This document shows, in pieces, positions 8,524-18,028 of a stretch of 64,000 nucleotides of DNA (positions are counted from its first letter, which is position 1; the number at the start of each line of letters is the position of its first letter). A program made the translations under genes and the position numbers. The DNA lies in NCBI GenBank assembly GCA_041228345.1, contig CP166131.1, positions 1,977,001 to 2,041,000 of the forward strand, given 5' to 3'. The notes beneath the pieces were generated by a model that saw only the letters and a program-made list of their open reading frames with translations, ran no database searches and was not told the DNA's origin. Source of the stretch: Alphaproteobacteria bacterium LSUCC0396. GTDB taxonomy: Bacteria > Pseudomonadota > Alphaproteobacteria > Puniceispirillales > Puniceispirillaceae.

Positions 8524-11487
8524 CTAGCGCTCATTATTAGGGGCTTTCATCCATTCGTCCAGAATAATTGCGACATGTTTTGCATCACGGGCGGTGCCGT
8601 CCTTGATCTGACAACGGCATGATGTGCCATCGGCAATGATAAGCGTATCATCATCCGCTTCACGGATTTTTGGCAGTAACGCAGAGTTTGCCATTTTCAT
8701 TGAGACATCAAAAGTATCTGCACCATAGCCAAAGGCACCCGCCATCCCGCAACAGCTGGTCTCGATTTTTTCGACCGTCAGCCCGTCAATCCATGAGAGC
8801 ACGTCCTCAATCGGGCGCACCGCATCAAATGCTTTTTGATGGCAATGTCCATGCAACAGGGCTTTGGCTTTGCCAGATTTGAGTGGCAGTTTAGGTTTGT
8901 CGCGGGCCAGCAATTCCTCAAAGGTCAGCGTGGCGGCAGCAACGGCTTGGGCGTCCTTGTTGTTCAGCAATGCCGGAATTTCGTCACGAAGGGCGAGTGT
9001 GCAGGACGGCTCTAGACCAACAATTGGGATATTGTCTTTGGCAAATGGTGCCATGGCGGCAACCAGACGGGTTGCCTCATGACGGGCACGGTCAATCTTG
9101 CCCGTTGATAAAAATGTGCGCCCACAACAAAGCGGCTGTTTCATGTCTGATGGTGCTGGCGTAAAGACGTCATAGCCAGCGCGTTCCAGTACCCGAACCG
9201 CGGCACGGATGTTTTCCGGCTCAAAATACCGGTTAAAGCTGTCAATAAACAGCAACACTGGCGGTTTTGTGCTGGCGGGAAGGCTTTGCAATTCGCGATT
9301 GCGGAACCAGTTTCGTTGCCACTGCGGTAATGGACGGCGCGCGCTGAACCCGGTCACCTTCTCGCTTAGCCATGCAAAGCCCGGGATAATGTCGCGCAGG
9401 CGGATAAGAGGTGCAATAGCGGCGGCATAGGGCGCGTAATCGGGAAGATGGGCAATCAGCTTGTCATGAAGCGACAGGCCTTTGGCTTCGGTGCGAAGCG
9501 CGGTGACCTCGACCTTCATGCGCGCCATGTCGACACCGGTAGGGCATTCGCGTTTACAGGCTTTGCAAGAAACGCACAGTTTCATCGTTTCAGCCATCTC
9601 GTCGCTTACCATCGCCGCCGCGCCAAGCTGGCCGGATAGAGCTAGTCTAAGGCTGTTGGCACGGCCTCTTGTCGAGTCGCGCTCATCGCGCGTCGCCCGA
9701 AAGGACGGGCACATGACGCCGCCCTCAAGCTTGCGGCAGGCGCCATTGTTGTTGCACATTTCAACCGCGCCCTGCAGGCCGCCAGCCGAACCCGGCCACG
9801 CATCCCAATTTAATCGGGTCGGGAAATCATCAATTTTGTATCCCGGCGCAAAGCGAAACAGCGACCGGTCATCCATCTTTGGTGCATCGGTGATTTTCCC
9901 CGGATTGAAAATTCCCTGCGGATCGAACAAGCGTTTAACTTGGCGAAACAGATCCGTCATTTTGCTGCCGAACATGACCTCGTTAAATTCGGATCTGGCA
10001 ATGCCATCGCCATGTTCGCCCGAATGCGAGCCCCCATATTCTTTTACCAGTTGGAACGCCTCGTCGGCGATGCCTCGCATGGCGGCAACATCATCAGCGT
10101 TTTTCATATCTAGAACCGGCCGCACATGAAGACAGCCAACCGACGCATGCGCATACCATGTTCCAGTGGTATTATATTTGGTGAAAATGCGGGTCAGCTT
10201 GTCGGTATATTCGGCCAGATCGGCTAGTTCGACCGCGCAATCCTCGACAAAAGACACTGGCTTTGCTGCGGTTTTCATCGACATCATGATGTTAAGGCCG
10301 GATTTGCGCATTTCGGTGATCCGCGCCTGATCCTCGGTTTCGCGTAGAATGACCGTGCCGCCAGTCGAGTCGCCTTGTTTATCCCAGCCAAAGCCAAGAT
10401 CAGCCATCATCGCCTCTAACGCTTCAAGGCGGCGCAGGTTTTCGGCCGGATCATCCTCGGCAAACTCGACCACCAGAATTGCCGCAGGCTCGCCCTTGAT
10501 ATAGGCCTCGACGGTCGAACGGAATAGCGGGATGGACCGCGCCAGATCAAGCATGGTATTGTCAATCAACTCGACAGCAACCGGGTCAAGCGTGACCAGA
10601 TGCTGGGCGGCATCCATCGCCTTATAGAAGGTCGGGAAATGACAAAGCCCCATGACTTTTCTGGCAGGTAATGGCGAGAGTTTCAGCGTGATCGCGGTTG
10701 AATAAGCAAGCGTACCCTCAGAGCCAACAAGCAGATGCGCAAGATTAATCCCGTCACCGGCCTTGCCGCCGGGCCGAAGCGCCATCGCATCAGGGATTAA
10801 CGCATCAATATTGTAACCGCCAACACGGCGCAATACTTTGGGAAAACTGGACAGAATCTCATCGCTATGCGTTTTGCCGAGTGCCAATAATTCAGGCAGA
10901 ATCGTGCCCAGCTGGCCAGTGGCGGCGGGCGCAGACGGATCATATTTGCCAAAAGATGCGTGACTGCCATCACCAAGAATGGCGTCAATCGCCAAGACAT
11001 TATCCCGCATGATGCCGTAACGGATTGACCGACCGCCGCAGCTGTTATTTGCCGTCATACCCCCAATGGTTGCGCGGCTAGAGGTCGAAACATCCACCGG
11101 AAACCACAAACCGTGCGGCTTTAGCTGGCGATTTAATTCATCCAGAACGATGCCCGGCTCGACAACGCAAACACGGTTTTCAACATCCAACTCAAGAATT
11201 CGGTTCAGATATTTGGTGTTATCTAGAACCAGCGCATGATTGACCGTCTGCCCACATTGCGAGGTGCCGCCACCACGCGGCAAAAGCGCCATTCCCTGTT
11301 CACGGCAAAAGGCGATTGTGGTCTCAACATCGGCAATCGTTTTTGGAATCACGACGCCATGCGGCATCATTTGATAGATTGACGCGTCGGTGGCATAGCG
11401 CCCGCGCGTGAAACCGTCATCAAATAAAGCGCCGGAAAGCGATTGTCTCAGCCGCTCAAATCCGGCAAAGCTGTTGCCATCAGCCAT
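8524..11487 (-). CDS. FAD- and Fe-S-binding D-2-hydroxyacid dehydrogenase (YdiJ/GlcD-GlcF-like fusion)
   Basis: This 987 aa fusion has an N-terminal PCMH FAD domain (PRGGGTSQCGQTV, about 70-82), an FAD-oxidase C domain, a ferredoxin-like cysteine cluster (CNNNGAC, LCVSCKACKRECP) and a C-terminal CCG domain (LCCGRTF, SCCGMAGAFGYG). The same architecture and length occur in YdiJ-type D-2-hydroxyglutarate dehydrogenases, and it resembles glycolate oxidase GlcD plus GlcF. It should oxidise a D-2-hydroxyacid and feed the respiratory chain. GGAG is 7 nt before the ATG. It is divergent from a glyoxylate-type aminotransferase, so glycolate is a plausible alternative substrate. Confidence 0.9.
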   Translation of the reverse strand: MADGNSFAGFERLRQSLSGALFDDGFTRGRYATDASIYQMMPHGVVIPKTIADVETTIAFCREQGMALLPRGGGTSQCGQTVNHALVLDNTKYLNRILELDVENRVCVVEPGIVLDELNRQLKPHGLWFPVDVSTSSRATIGGMTANNSCGGRSIRYGIMRDNVLAIDAILGDGSHASFGKYDPSAPAATGQLGTILPELLALGKTHSDEILSSFPKVLRRVGGYNIDALIPDAMALRPGGKAGDGINLAHLLVGSEGTLAYSTAITLKLSPLPARKVMGLCHFPTFYKAMDAAQHLVTLDPVAVELIDNTMLDLARSIPLFRSTVEAYIKGEPAAILVVEFAEDDPAENLRRLEALEAMMADLGFGWDKQGDSTGGTVILRETEDQARITEMRKSGLNIMMSMKTAAKPVSFVEDCAVELADLAEYTDKLTRIFTKYNTTGTWYAHASVGCLHVRPVLDMKNADDVAAMRGIADEAFQLVKEYGGSHSGEHGDGIARSEFNEVMFGSKMTDLFRQVKRLFDPQGIFNPGKITDAPKMDDRSLFRFAPGYKIDDFPTRLNWDAWPGSAGGLQGAVEMCNNNGACRKLEGGVMCPSFRATRDERDSTRGRANSLRLALSGQLGAAAMVSDEMAETMKLCVSCKACKRECPTGVDMARMKVEVTALRTEAKGLSLHDKLIAHLPDYAPYAAAIAPLIRLRDIIPGFAWLSEKVTGFSARRPLPQWQRNWFRNRELQSLPASTKPPVLLFIDSFNRYFEPENIRAAVRVLERAGYDVFTPAPSDMKQPLCCGRTFLSTGKIDRARHEATRLVAAMAPFAKDNIPIVGLEPSCTLALRDEIPALLNNKDAQAVAAATLTFEELLARDKPKLPLKSGKAKALLHGHCHQKAFDAVRPIEDVLSWIDGLTVEKIETSCCGMAGAFGYGADTFDVSMKMANSALLPKIREADDDTLIIADGTSCRCQIKDGTARDAKHVAIILDEWMKAPNNER

Positions 11488-11502
11488 GAAGTTCTCCAGT
11501 TT

Positions 11503-11534
11503 TTGGTATACAATTCTCTTGTATTGATATACAA
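11503..11534. promoter_or_regulatory. Paired GntR-type operator candidates in divergent promoter
   Basis: TTGGTATACAA (11503-11513) contains the palindrome GTATAC. TTGTATTGATATACAA (11519-11534) has perfect TTGTAT/ATACAA arms around a 4 nt spacer. The sites lie 16-47 nt from the dehydrogenase start and about 85 nt from the aminotransferase start. FadR/FCD regulators typically bind short AT-rich GTATAC-like palindromes, so the GntR protein at 7832-8494 is the natural candidate. A -10-like TATACC for the dehydrogenase overlaps the first site, which fits repression. Promoter assignment is tentative. Confidence 0.55.
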
Positions 11535-11618
11535 AGCGACTTTAGAGTTCAACCTAATTGACGCGGATTTAGAACAACAACTGCATTTTGACTATGCATC
11601 TATGTGGAGAATAAATTC

Positions 11619-12791
11619 ATGGCTACACCCTATGCCGCCGGCCGCCATTTTTTACAAATTCCTGGCCCAACAAATGTGCCTGATAGGGTGCTACGAGCGA
11701 TGGATTACCCAACAATCGACCATCGCGGTCCACAATTTGCCGAAATTGGCAAAAAATGCCTCGCCGGAATGAAAACGGTTTTCAAGACCGACAGTCATGC
11801 GGTGATTTATCCGGCATCGGGAACTGGTGCGTGGGAAGCGGCCTTGGTGAATACGCTGCAAGAAGGTGATCAGGTATTGATGGTCGAAACGGGTCATTTT
11901 GCCTCTCTTTGGCGCAAGATGGCATCTCGTTTGGGTCTTGAAACCGAGTTTCTGGCGACGGATTGGCGTCGAGGGGTTGATCCACAGCAAATTGAAGATC
12001 GTCTGCGTGTTGATCCGAAAAACAAGATTAAAGCTGTTTGTGTGGTTCACAACGAAACCTCAACAGGATCGACATCCCGCGTTAATGAAGTGCGGCTGGC
12101 AATGAATAATGCCGGTCATGATGCGTTATTGCTGGCCGATACGATCTCATCACTTGCCTCGATTGATTTCCGCCATGACGAATGGGGGGTTGATGTTACG
12201 ATTGCAGGGTCGCAAAAAGGTTTGATGCTGCCACCGGGCCTGTCGTTCAACGCTGTATCGGAAAAGGCGCTAGCGACGGCGCGCAAGGGCGGTATGCGCC
12301 GCAGCTATTGGGATTGGGAAGAACAGATTGCCGCTAATAAGGATGGTGCCTTTCCGTTCACGCCGGCGACAAATCTTTTATACGGGTTGGCCGAAGCGAT
12401 TGATATGCTGCATGAAGAGGGTCTGGATAATGTGTTCAAACGCCATGACCGTCACGCTGCAGCAACCCGGAAGGCGGTTCAGGCATGGGGGCTTGAGGTC
12501 TTGTGTCAGGAACCAAAGGATTATTCCAGCGCATTGACCGCGGTCTTATTGCCCGACGGGCATAATGCTGATGCGTTCCGCGCCGGTGTTCTGAAGAATT
12601 TCAATATGTCGCTTGGCAATGGTCTAGCCAAACTTGCCGGCAAGGTCTTTCGGATCGGGCATCTTGGTGATTTTAACGATCTGATGCTTCTTGGAACGCT
12701 AAGCGGCGTAGAGATGGGTCTTTCGTTGGCAAATATTCCGCATCAAAAGGGTGGTGTTGACGCGGCCATGAACTTGTTGAAAGGTGAATAG
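11619..12791 (+). CDS. Class V aminotransferase, serine-glyoxylate aminotransferase-like
   Basis: This 390 aa PLP enzyme has the family start FLQIPGPTNVP, an active-site Asp174 (LLADTISS) and the PLP lysine Lys200 in AGSQKGLMLPPG. The closest known group is serine-glyoxylate/alanine-glyoxylate aminotransferase, which converts glyoxylate to glycine with serine as donor. ATG 11619 is preferred over the GTG at 11604 because GGAGA at 11606-11610 gives proper spacing. The divergent D-2-hydroxyacid dehydrogenase could supply glyoxylate if it acts on glycolate. No other serine-cycle genes are visible nearby. Confidence 0.9.
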   Translation: MATPYAAGRHFLQIPGPTNVPDRVLRAMDYPTIDHRGPQFAEIGKKCLAGMKTVFKTDSHAVIYPASGTGAWEAALVNTLQEGDQVLMVETGHFASLWRKMASRLGLETEFLATDWRRGVDPQQIEDRLRVDPKNKIKAVCVVHNETSTGSTSRVNEVRLAMNNAGHDALLLADTISSLASIDFRHDEWGVDVTIAGSQKGLMLPPGLSFNAVSEKALATARKGGMRRSYWDWEEQIAANKDGAFPFTPATNLLYGLAEAIDMLHEEGLDNVFKRHDRHAAATRKAVQAWGLEVLCQEPKDYSSALTAVLLPDGHNADAFRAGVLKNFNMSLGNGLAKLAGKVFRIGHLGDFNDLMLLGTLSGVEMGLSLANIPHQKGGVDAAMNLLKGE

Positions 12792-12824
12792 ATAAAGATC
12801 AAGCCGGTTTTGTCATCCTCAAAT

Positions 12825-12844
12825 CCGGCGGCAAACACCGCCGG
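12825..12844 (+). terminator. GC-rich hairpin after the aminotransferase gene
   Basis: CCGGCGG (12825-12831) pairs perfectly with CCGCCGG (12838-12844) around a 6 nt loop, 33 nt past the stop codon. There is no T-tract after it, so intrinsic termination is uncertain. It overlaps the start of a decayed TRAP permease remnant. Confidence 0.35.
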
Positions 12845-13005
12845 TTGCATCGGTGCTGATTACCGCCTGTTCAATTGCGCGGGCCAATATTTGGGAGGTG
12901 ACACGGTTTAATATGCCATCTATTGGCGTCTTGGTGGCGGTGCTTATGATTTGTACTTATTTGCCGGCAATTCCAATGTTCTTGGATGAACTATTTTACC
13001 GCTAG
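12832..13005 (+). pseudogene. Remnant of TRAP transporter large permease (DctM) C-terminus
   Basis: One frame reads from TPPVASVLITACSIA through EVTRFNMPSIG to VLMICTYLPAIPMFLDELFYR and stops at 13003-13005. The TPPV motif, the small-residue helix after it and the final hydrophobic segment ending TYLPA match the last about 55 residues of DctM-type TRAP permeases. No start codon or upstream body is present, and sequence to the left belongs to the aminotransferase 3' region. I infer that a dctM gene was lost by deletion. This assignment is from motif recognition only. Confidence 0.6.
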
Positions 13006-13016
13006 AAGGAGCTGAA

Positions 13017-13814
13017 ATGGCTGCGTCAGATCGTGAATTGCTGATCCATATTGAGGATGGCATTGCCCATGTAAAATTGAACAGGCCGCAGGCAAGAAAT
13101 GCGCTGACATTTGAGATGTATGAGAGGCTAGCGGCGCTTTGTGCCAAGGCTGGCACTGACGATGACGCCGATCACATCAGGGCTATTATCATCTCAGGTG
13201 CTGGTGATAAAGCCTTTGCAGCCGGAACTGATATTGGGCATTTTACTGCCTTTTCCTCGACCGAGGATGGCTTGGGCTATGAAAGCAAGGTTGAGGCGGT
13301 CATAAGCGCGATCGAGGTCTGCCGCGCGCCGGTGATTGCTGCCCTTCACGGTGCGGTAACGGGTGGCGGGTTGGTAATTGCGGCCGCTGCACATATCCGT
13401 ATTGCCAGTTCAGCCGCGATTGCCGGCATGCCGATCGCGCGAACGCTTGGTAATTGTCTGGCGGTCTCAAACCTTCGTCGCCTGACAGCTTTATTTGGCG
13501 AGGCGCGCGTCGCCCATATGATTTTGACAGCTGAATTACTGGATGCTGAAACGTTGCTTACCAGCGGGTTTGTGCATGAGGTGCTGCCCGATCAGGACGC
13601 ATTAATGGCGCGCGCGCAACAGCTGGCTGAACGGATGAAGCAGATGGCGCCATTGACGATCGAGGCCAGCCTTGAGGGGCTGCGAAGGTTGCGTCACGCG
13701 GCGCCATTGCCGCAGGATGATGATCTGATTGAGCGGAGCTATGTTAGTGCTGATTTTGCCGAGGGTGTTCGCGCCTTTCTTGAAAAGCGCAAGCCGCAAT
13801 GGCAAGGCAAATAG
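13017..13814 (+). CDS. Crotonase (enoyl-CoA hydratase/isomerase) family protein lacking both usual glutamates
   Basis: This 265 aa crotonase-fold protein has the CoA/oxyanion segments AFAAGTDI (67-73) and HGAVTGGG (111-118). AAGGAG lies 7 nt before the ATG. Enoyl-CoA hydratases carry one Glu just after GGG and a second about 20 residues later. Here those positions are Val120 and Ile140, so simple hydration is unlikely. Isomerase, lyase, hydrolase or decarboxylase members of the superfamily tolerate such changes. It follows the TRAP permease remnant by 11 nt and converges on leuA. Confidence 0.85.
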   Translation: MAASDRELLIHIEDGIAHVKLNRPQARNALTFEMYERLAALCAKAGTDDDADHIRAIIISGAGDKAFAAGTDIGHFTAFSSTEDGLGYESKVEAVISAIEVCRAPVIAALHGAVTGGGLVIAAAAHIRIASSAAIAGMPIARTLGNCLAVSNLRRLTALFGEARVAHMILTAELLDAETLLTSGFVHEVLPDQDALMARAQQLAERMKQMAPLTIEASLEGLRRLRHAAPLPQDDDLIERSYVSADFAEGVRAFLEKRKPQWQGK

Positions 13815-13866
13815 CCCGCTTGTAAAAGAACAGCGATCACCGGGCTAAATATTATGGTGAGCCTTA

Positions 13867-15540
13867 TCAGCCGGTAACCAGCTTATTGATCGCGCTGACA
13901 ACAGCACGGATTGGGGCAACGGTGATCGAGGTGTCAATGCCAACACCATAAACCGATTGTCCGTCATCATTGACCAGCTCAACATACGCAGCCGATTCGG
14001 CCTTTGATGTCGCGGAGCGTGTATTCTGGCCAAAATCTGAAAGCCGGAAACTCAGCCCAAACTCATCGCGCATCGCATCCACAAAAGCCGAAATCGGACC
14101 ATTGCCGGTGGCACTGATAGTCACGTCCTTACCGTTATGACTTAATCTTGCGGTGATGCGCTCAGACTCGCTAGCCCGACTAGCACGACCAGACTCAAAG
14201 CTGACCAGCGTGAACGGACCCTTCGGCTTGATGTAATGCTGTTCGGCCAGTTCCCAAATACGTTGGCTGGTAATTTCCTTGCCCGTTGTGTCAGCTTCAT
14301 TTTGCACAATGCCAGAAAACTCAACCTCGGCACCGCGCGGCAAACGAATATGATGGTCAGCTTCAAGAAGATAGGCGGCCCCGGCCTTTCCCGATTGAGA
14401 GTTTACCCGGATAATTGCCTCAAAAGTGCGCCCGATATCAGCTGGATCAATTGGCAAATATGGCACTTCCCAGATATCATCATTGGCCTCGACAAGCGCA
14501 TCTATGCCCTTGCGAATTGCGTCCTGATGGCTACCCGAAAAGGCGGTGTGGACGAGCTTACCAGCGTAGGGATGGCGTTCATGTACCAGCAGTTGATTAC
14601 AGAATTCTGCGGTTTCGATCAGGCCATTGATGTCGGAGAAATCAAGGTGCGGATCGACGCCTTGGGTAAACATATTTAGCCCAAGCGTAATCAAATCGAC
14701 ATTGCCGGTACGCTCGCCATTGCCAAACAATGTGCCCTCAACACGGTCAGCACCTGCCATCAGCCCAAGTTCGGTTGCAGCGACAGCACAACCACGGTCA
14801 TTATGCGGATGCAGTGATAGAATAACGGCGTCCCGGTTTGAAAAATGCCGGTGCATCCATTCGATCTGGTCGGCGTAAATATTCGGTGTCGACATCTCGA
14901 CCGTTGCCGGCAAGTTTATAATTGTGGGGTTTTCCGCTGTTGGCTGCCAGACCTCCATGACCGCCTCACAGACGTCCAGCGCATAGTCAAGCTCGGTTCC
15001 TGTAAAGCTCTCAGGGCTATATTGCAGGCGAAGGTTGCCCGCACCAAAGCTGGAAATACGGTCGGCAACCATTTTTGCACCATCAACAGCGATCTGTTTT
15101 ACCCCATCACGATCAGATTTAAAGACAACGCGACGCTGCAGTGTGCTGGTAGAATTATAGAGATGCAAGATGGCATTTGGCGCCCCGCGAAGCGACTCGA
15201 TCGTGCGGTCAATAAGATGTTCGCGCGCTTGGGTTAGAACCTGAATGGTTACATCGGCAGGCACATGGCCCCCCTCGATCAGTTCGCGCAGAAAGTTGAA
15301 ATCGGTATCTGATGCTGCTGGAAACCCAACCTCAATTTCCTTAAAACCCATCGCCACAAGCATTTTGAACATAGCCATTTTGCGAGCGCTATCCATTGGC
15401 TCAATCAACGCCTGATTACCATCACGCAAATCAACCGAGCACCAGATAGGTGCGGTTTCAATTTTTTGGTTTGGCCATGTACGGTCACCTAGATCAGGGC
15501 CGATAAATGGACGGTATTTTTCATGACGCAGGCTTGGCAT
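13867..15540 (-). CDS. leuA: 2-isopropylmalate synthase (LeuA type 2)
   Basis: This 557 aa enzyme condenses acetyl-CoA with 2-oxoisovalerate in the first committed step of leucine synthesis. The metal- and substrate-binding VDLRDGNQAL is near residue 37. The metal-binding HPHNDRGCAVA lies in the TIM barrel. A C-terminal LeuA dimer/regulatory domain covers roughly the last 130 residues and normally mediates leucine feedback. Start MPSLRHEKYRPF and length fit the type 2 LeuA group. The gene stands alone and is divergent from lepA. No leader peptide is evident in the 233 nt upstream. Confidence 0.93.
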   Translation of the reverse strand: MPSLRHEKYRPFIGPDLGDRTWPNQKIETAPIWCSVDLRDGNQALIEPMDSARKMAMFKMLVAMGFKEIEVGFPAASDTDFNFLRELIEGGHVPADVTIQVLTQAREHLIDRTIESLRGAPNAILHLYNSTSTLQRRVVFKSDRDGVKQIAVDGAKMVADRISSFGAGNLRLQYSPESFTGTELDYALDVCEAVMEVWQPTAENPTIINLPATVEMSTPNIYADQIEWMHRHFSNRDAVILSLHPHNDRGCAVAATELGLMAGADRVEGTLFGNGERTGNVDLITLGLNMFTQGVDPHLDFSDINGLIETAEFCNQLLVHERHPYAGKLVHTAFSGSHQDAIRKGIDALVEANDDIWEVPYLPIDPADIGRTFEAIIRVNSQSGKAGAAYLLEADHHIRLPRGAEVEFSGIVQNEADTTGKEITSQRIWELAEQHYIKPKGPFTLVSFESGRASRASESERITARLSHNGKDVTISATGNGPISAFVDAMRDEFGLSFRLSDFGQNTRSATSKAESAAYVELVNDDGQSVYGVGIDTSITVAPIRAVVSAINKLVTG

Positions 15541-15583
15541 CAGCTTCTCTTTTTCTGGAAATTTGAATTTATCTGTCTAAGTG

Positions 15584-15613
15584 CAACAAGATCCAACAAG
15601 ACCTAACAAAATC
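15584..15613. repeat. Tandem 10-mer, 3 copies, in leuA/lepA intergenic region
   Basis: CAACAAGATC, CAACAAGACC and TAACAAAATC follow one another without gaps about 45 nt upstream of leuA. The third copy is diverged. The helical-turn period could suit a regulator, or it may be simple slippage. Confidence 0.6.
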
Positions 15614-15773
15614 GCAAAAATGCATTATACGCACAAGCGGCAAGGGGAAACAGGAAAAAGATCGAAAATCCAGTATATGATCTATGAATAAAAGCGGTAT
15701 TTCAGCTGAAATTGTTGTATAGAAGTGGCGGACACCAGTCATTTCAGCCAGTTTTCCGGATCGCGAATAAAAT

Positions 15774-17576
15774 ATGACCGACATTGATAAAATCCGCAAT
15801 TTTTCGATCATTGCGCATATTGACCACGGCAAATCAACAATTGCAGACCGGTTAATTCAGGTTTGCGGTGGATTGAGTGACCGTGAAATGAAGGAACAGG
15901 TGCTGGATAGTATGGATATTGAGCGTGAGCGCGGTATCACTATCAAGGCGCAAACTGTCCGGCTTGATTACAAAGCCAAAGACGGCAATTCCTATGTTTT
16001 GAATTTGATGGATACGCCGGGTCATGTGGATTTTGGTTATGAGGTTTCGCGGTCTTTGTCGGCTTGCGAAGGCTCTTTGCTGATTGTTGATGCCAGTCAG
16101 GGCGTTGAGGCGCAAACGCTCGCAAATGTGTATCAGGCAATTGATGCCAATCATGAGATTGTTCCTATACTTAATAAAATCGACCTTCCGGCGGCAGAAC
16201 CTGAACGGGTAAAAATGCAGATCGAAGAGGTCATAGGGTTGCCCGCTGATGACGCAATTCCAGCATCTGCCAAAACTGGTGCGGGTATTGCCGATATTCT
16301 GGAAGCGCTGGTAACAAAATTACCGGCACCAGTTGGTGATAAGGACGCCCCCTTGCAAGCGCTGCTGGTGGATAGCTGGTATGACGCCTATCTCGGCGTT
16401 ATGACCCTTGTTCGGGTGCATCATGGTGTGCTGAAAAAAGGCATGAAAATTCGCATGATGGCAACTGGGGCAACGCATGTTGTCGAACGGGTTGGCGTGT
16501 TTGCGCCAAAGCCGGTTGCACTTGACCAGCTGGGGCCCGGCGAGATCGGGTTTATCAATGCTGGCGTAAAGCGGGTTGCTGATGCAAAAGTTGGCGATAC
16601 GATTACCGAGGAACGCCGCCCAACAGATAAAGCGCTGCCCGGTTTTGCGCCGTCTATTCCGGTGGTGTTCTGCGGCTTGTTTCCGGTGGATACTAATGAT
16701 TTTACCGGGCTGCGTGATGCGTTGGAAAAGCTTTCGCTGAATGATGCTTCATTTTCATTCGAAGCTGAAACTTCAGCTGCACTTGGGTTTGGCTTTCGGT
16801 GTGGCTTTTTAGGCCTTCTCCATATGGAAGTGATCCGCGAGAGATTGAGCCGTGAATTCAACCTAGAGCTTATTTCAACCGCGCCATCGGTGGTTTATCA
16901 GATGACCCTAACCGATGGTAAAAGACTGGATTTGCACAATCCGGCTGATATGCCCGAGGTGACGCGGCTTGCTTCAATTGAAGAGCCTTGGATCAAAGCC
17001 ACAATTATGACGCCTGATGAATTTTTGGGGCCAGTCTTGACGCTTTGTACTGAACGCCGCGGCGAGCAGATTGACCTTACCTATGCCGGCAATCGAGCAA
17101 TGGCCGTCTACCGTCTGCCGTTAAACGAAGTTGTCTTTGACTTTTACGACCGCCTAAAGTCAATCACCCGCGGCTATGCCAGCTTTGATTATACTATTGA
17201 CACATACCGTGATGGTGATTTGGTGAAAGTGTCGATCCTGGTAAATGGTGATCCAGTGGATGCGCTGTCGATGATCGTGCATCGTGATCAGGCCGAAAGT
17301 AAAGGCCGAGCTATTTGCATTCGGCTAAAAGATCTGGTGCCGCGGCAGATGTTTAAAGTTGCGCTGCAAGCGGCGATTGGCGGTAAGGTGATTGCGCGTG
17401 AAACCATTGCAGCATTACGCAAAGATGTAACGGCGAAATGCTATGGCGGCGATATCTCCCGCAAGAAAAAGCTTCTTGAAAAACAAAAAGAAGGTAAAAA
17501 GAAGATGCGTCAGTTCGGTAAGGTTGATATTCCACAGAACGCCTTTTTTGAAGCGTTGAAAATGGGCGACAATTAG
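15774..17576 (+). CDS. lepA: Translation elongation factor 4
   Basis: This 600 aa translational GTPase starts [20 protein letters not shown]. It has G1 [10 protein letters not shown]3 DTPGHVD and G4 NKID, followed by EF-G-like domains and the LepA-specific C-terminal domain with its lysine-rich region ([18 protein letters not shown]). EF4 back-translocates or remodels stalled ribosomes. Length and motifs are canonical. The ribosome-binding site before ATG 15774 is weak. The gene is followed by a hairpin with a T-tract. Confidence 0.97.
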   Translation: MTDIDKIRNFSIIAHIDHGKSTIADRLIQVCGGLSDREMKEQVLDSMDIERERGITIKAQTVRLDYKAKDGNSYVLNLMDTPGHVDFGYEVSRSLSACEGSLLIVDASQGVEAQTLANVYQAIDANHEIVPILNKIDLPAAEPERVKMQIEEVIGLPADDAIPASAKTGAGIADILEALVTKLPAPVGDKDAPLQALLVDSWYDAYLGVMTLVRVHHGVLKKGMKIRMMATGATHVVERVGVFAPKPVALDQLGPGEIGFINAGVKRVADAKVGDTITEERRPTDKALPGFAPSIPVVFCGLFPVDTNDFTGLRDALEKLSLNDASFSFEAETSAALGFGFRCGFLGLLHMEVIRERLSREFNLELISTAPSVVYQMTLTDGKRLDLHNPADMPEVTRLASIEEPWIKATIMTPDEFLGPVLTLCTERRGEQIDLTYAGNRAMAVYRLPLNEVVFDFYDRLKSITRGYASFDYTIDTYRDGDLVKVSILVNGDPVDALSMIVHRDQAESKGRAICIRLKDLVPRQMFKVALQAAIGGKVIARETIAALRKDVTAKCYGGDISRKKKLLEKQKEGKKKMRQFGKVDIPQNAFFEALKMGDN

Positions 17577-17623
17577 ACCCTGATCTAATTTTTGATTTCT
17601 GACGAATTTTCATTTCCAAGTGC

Positions 17624-17647
17624 AACCCCGCGATTTGCAGGGTTTTT
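17624..17647 (+). terminator. Probable intrinsic terminator of lepA
   Basis: AACCC (17624-17628) pairs with GGGTT (17640-17644), and the T-tract covers 17643-17647. The stem is short, and an alternative TGCAA/TTGCA pairing exists in the same stretch. It lies 48 nt past the lepA stop and just before the 3' end of the convergent gene. Confidence 0.45.
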
Positions 17648-17656
17648 GTGGGTGGG

Positions 17657-18028
17657 CTATTTTTCGCCACTCCGCTTTAGTCCTCGCGCGCTCGTCTTGC
17701 GCGGAGAGGCATGACCGCCAAGCAGTCCTCCGATTGCCGAGAAAACCATGCAGAACCCGACCATCACTAATGCTGCCGGCCAGCTGAGAACAGTAGCAAT
17801 AATGGGATGCCACAAAAAGGGCGAACAGTCCAAAGCTGTTATGAGGCTGCATGGATCGATGTAACGGCTTATGATGGTCTCGCTTGCCTGTAGGCTGGTC
17901 GGGCTATGTTGGTACCACAGACGGCCCAAAGGCGCGCTGGCGCTATAGCTATTTTTTAAATCCGTCCAGATTGCATAGACGGCAACTGAACCTGCAAGTA
18001 AAGCTAATGTGCGAAATAAGTAGCTCAT
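17657..18028 (-). CDS. Small membrane protein of unknown function
   Basis: I do not recognise this 123 aa protein. It has an N-terminal hydrophobic helix (LFRTLALLAGSVAVYAIW), a middle section with two cysteines (DPCSLITALDCSPF) that could form a periplasmic disulfide, and a second, longer hydrophobic helix (LSWPAALVMVGFCMVFSAIG). The tail is basic (PRKTSARGLKRSGEK). Such a layout, two helices with a cysteine-bearing periplasmic loop and a cytoplasmic basic tail, is seen in many small alphaproteobacterial inner-membrane proteins. It is convergent with lepA, and coding status rests on this composition. Confidence 0.7.
   Translation of the reverse strand: MSYLFRTLALLAGSVAVYAIWTDLKNSYSASAPLGRLWYQHSPTSLQASETIISRYIDPCSLITALDCSPFLWHPIIATVLSWPAALVMVGFCMVFSAIGGLLGGHASPRKTSARGLKRSGEK

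Noticed and set aside
9482-10129. Long plus-strand frame (215 aa) inside the FAD/Fe-S dehydrogenase
   Set aside because: It is antisense to a strongly supported gene, with no motif, ribosome-binding site or plausible composition.
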